Shown: one piece after another, positions 4,978 through 5,050 of the stretch
Layout of the letters: each line of letters starts with the position of its first letter
Numbering within the stretch: the first letter of the stretch is position 1
Source: an uncultured Clostridia bacterium
GTDB lineage: Bacteria; Bacillota; Clostridia; Monoglobales; Monoglobaceae
Assembly: GCA_934463175.1 (NCBI GenBank)
Contig: CAKSIW010000110.1
Coordinates: forward strand, 1-5,050
DNA length: 5,050 nt
Direction: 5' to 3'
Notes under the pieces: model-generated
Database searches by the model: none
What the model saw: the letters and a program-made list of their open reading frames with translations, nothing else
Told to the model about the DNA's origin: nothing
Translations under genes and position numbers: made by a program

Positions 4978-5050
4978 TCCGGCAACGTCTTAGTTTCCCG
5001 GGCAGTCACCCGCCAAGTATCATCAGCGCTAAAGAGCTTAACTACTGTGT
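4978..5050 (-). rRNA. rrf: 5S ribosomal RNA, 3' part (cut by window edge)
   Basis: The minus strand reads AGTTAAGCTCTTTAGCGC, then GATGATACTTGGCGGG, GACTGCCCGGGAAA and the closing ACGTTGCCGG. These are the conserved second half of bacterial 5S rRNA. About 73 of the usual 115-120 bases are inside the window; the 5' part lies beyond base 5050. The 3' end is placed near 4978, just after the terminal stem strand. It marks the end of an rRNA operon running leftward into tRNA-Asn. Confidence 0.92.

Noticed and set aside
1..5050. CRISPR array, toxin-antitoxin pair or anti-phage system
   Set aside because: No regularly spaced repeats and no recognisable defence genes; the methyltransferase fragment is incomplete and has no restriction partner in view.

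Overview
The window looks like a low-to-moderate GC Clostridia chromosome, probably in or near the Ruminococcus/Oscillospiraceae group. The evidence is the strong AGGAGG-type ribosome sites, TTGACA/TATAAT promoters, an ECF sigma factor with a zf-HC2 anti-sigma region, a DUF1697 protein and tRNAs with encoded CCA ends. The taxonomic placement is inference from style, not from a marker search. Apart from an integrase remnant at the left edge, every recognisable gene is on the minus strand.

Left edge (1-420): two broken genes meet head-on. A middle piece of a phage-type DNA methyltransferase (minus) abuts the C-terminal third of a tyrosine integrase (plus), with the join at about 200-207. The integrase stops just short of the CCA end of tRNA-Pro(GGG), whose 3' end is a plausible phage or ICE attachment site. 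tRNA-Pro has a near-perfect promoter and a shared terminator.

Middle (666-4370): three independent minus-strand transcription units, each with its own promoter. The first encodes a two-ACT-domain protein fused to a metallo-beta-lactamase-fold hydrolase. The second is a complete DUF1697 protein. The third is an ECF sigma factor fused in frame to a zinc-binding anti-sigma domain, one membrane helix and an outer domain. It sits behind a likely self-recognised ECF promoter (TGTAAC-17-GTCTAA). The fusion point keeps an AAGGAGG-AA-ATG translation start, so a separate anti-sigma polypeptide may also be made.

Right edge (4380-5050): about 360 bases of noncoding DNA rich in inverted repeats, then tandem terminators, tRNA-Asn(GTT), a processing or terminator hairpin, and the 3' part of a 5S rRNA. 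This is the tail of an rRNA operon transcribed leftward.

The most unusual items are the one-piece sigma/anti-sigma protein with its relict internal start, the ACT-ACT-MBL architecture, and the methyltransferase/integrase junction. I see no CRISPR array, no intact mobile element and no clear new multi-gene system.
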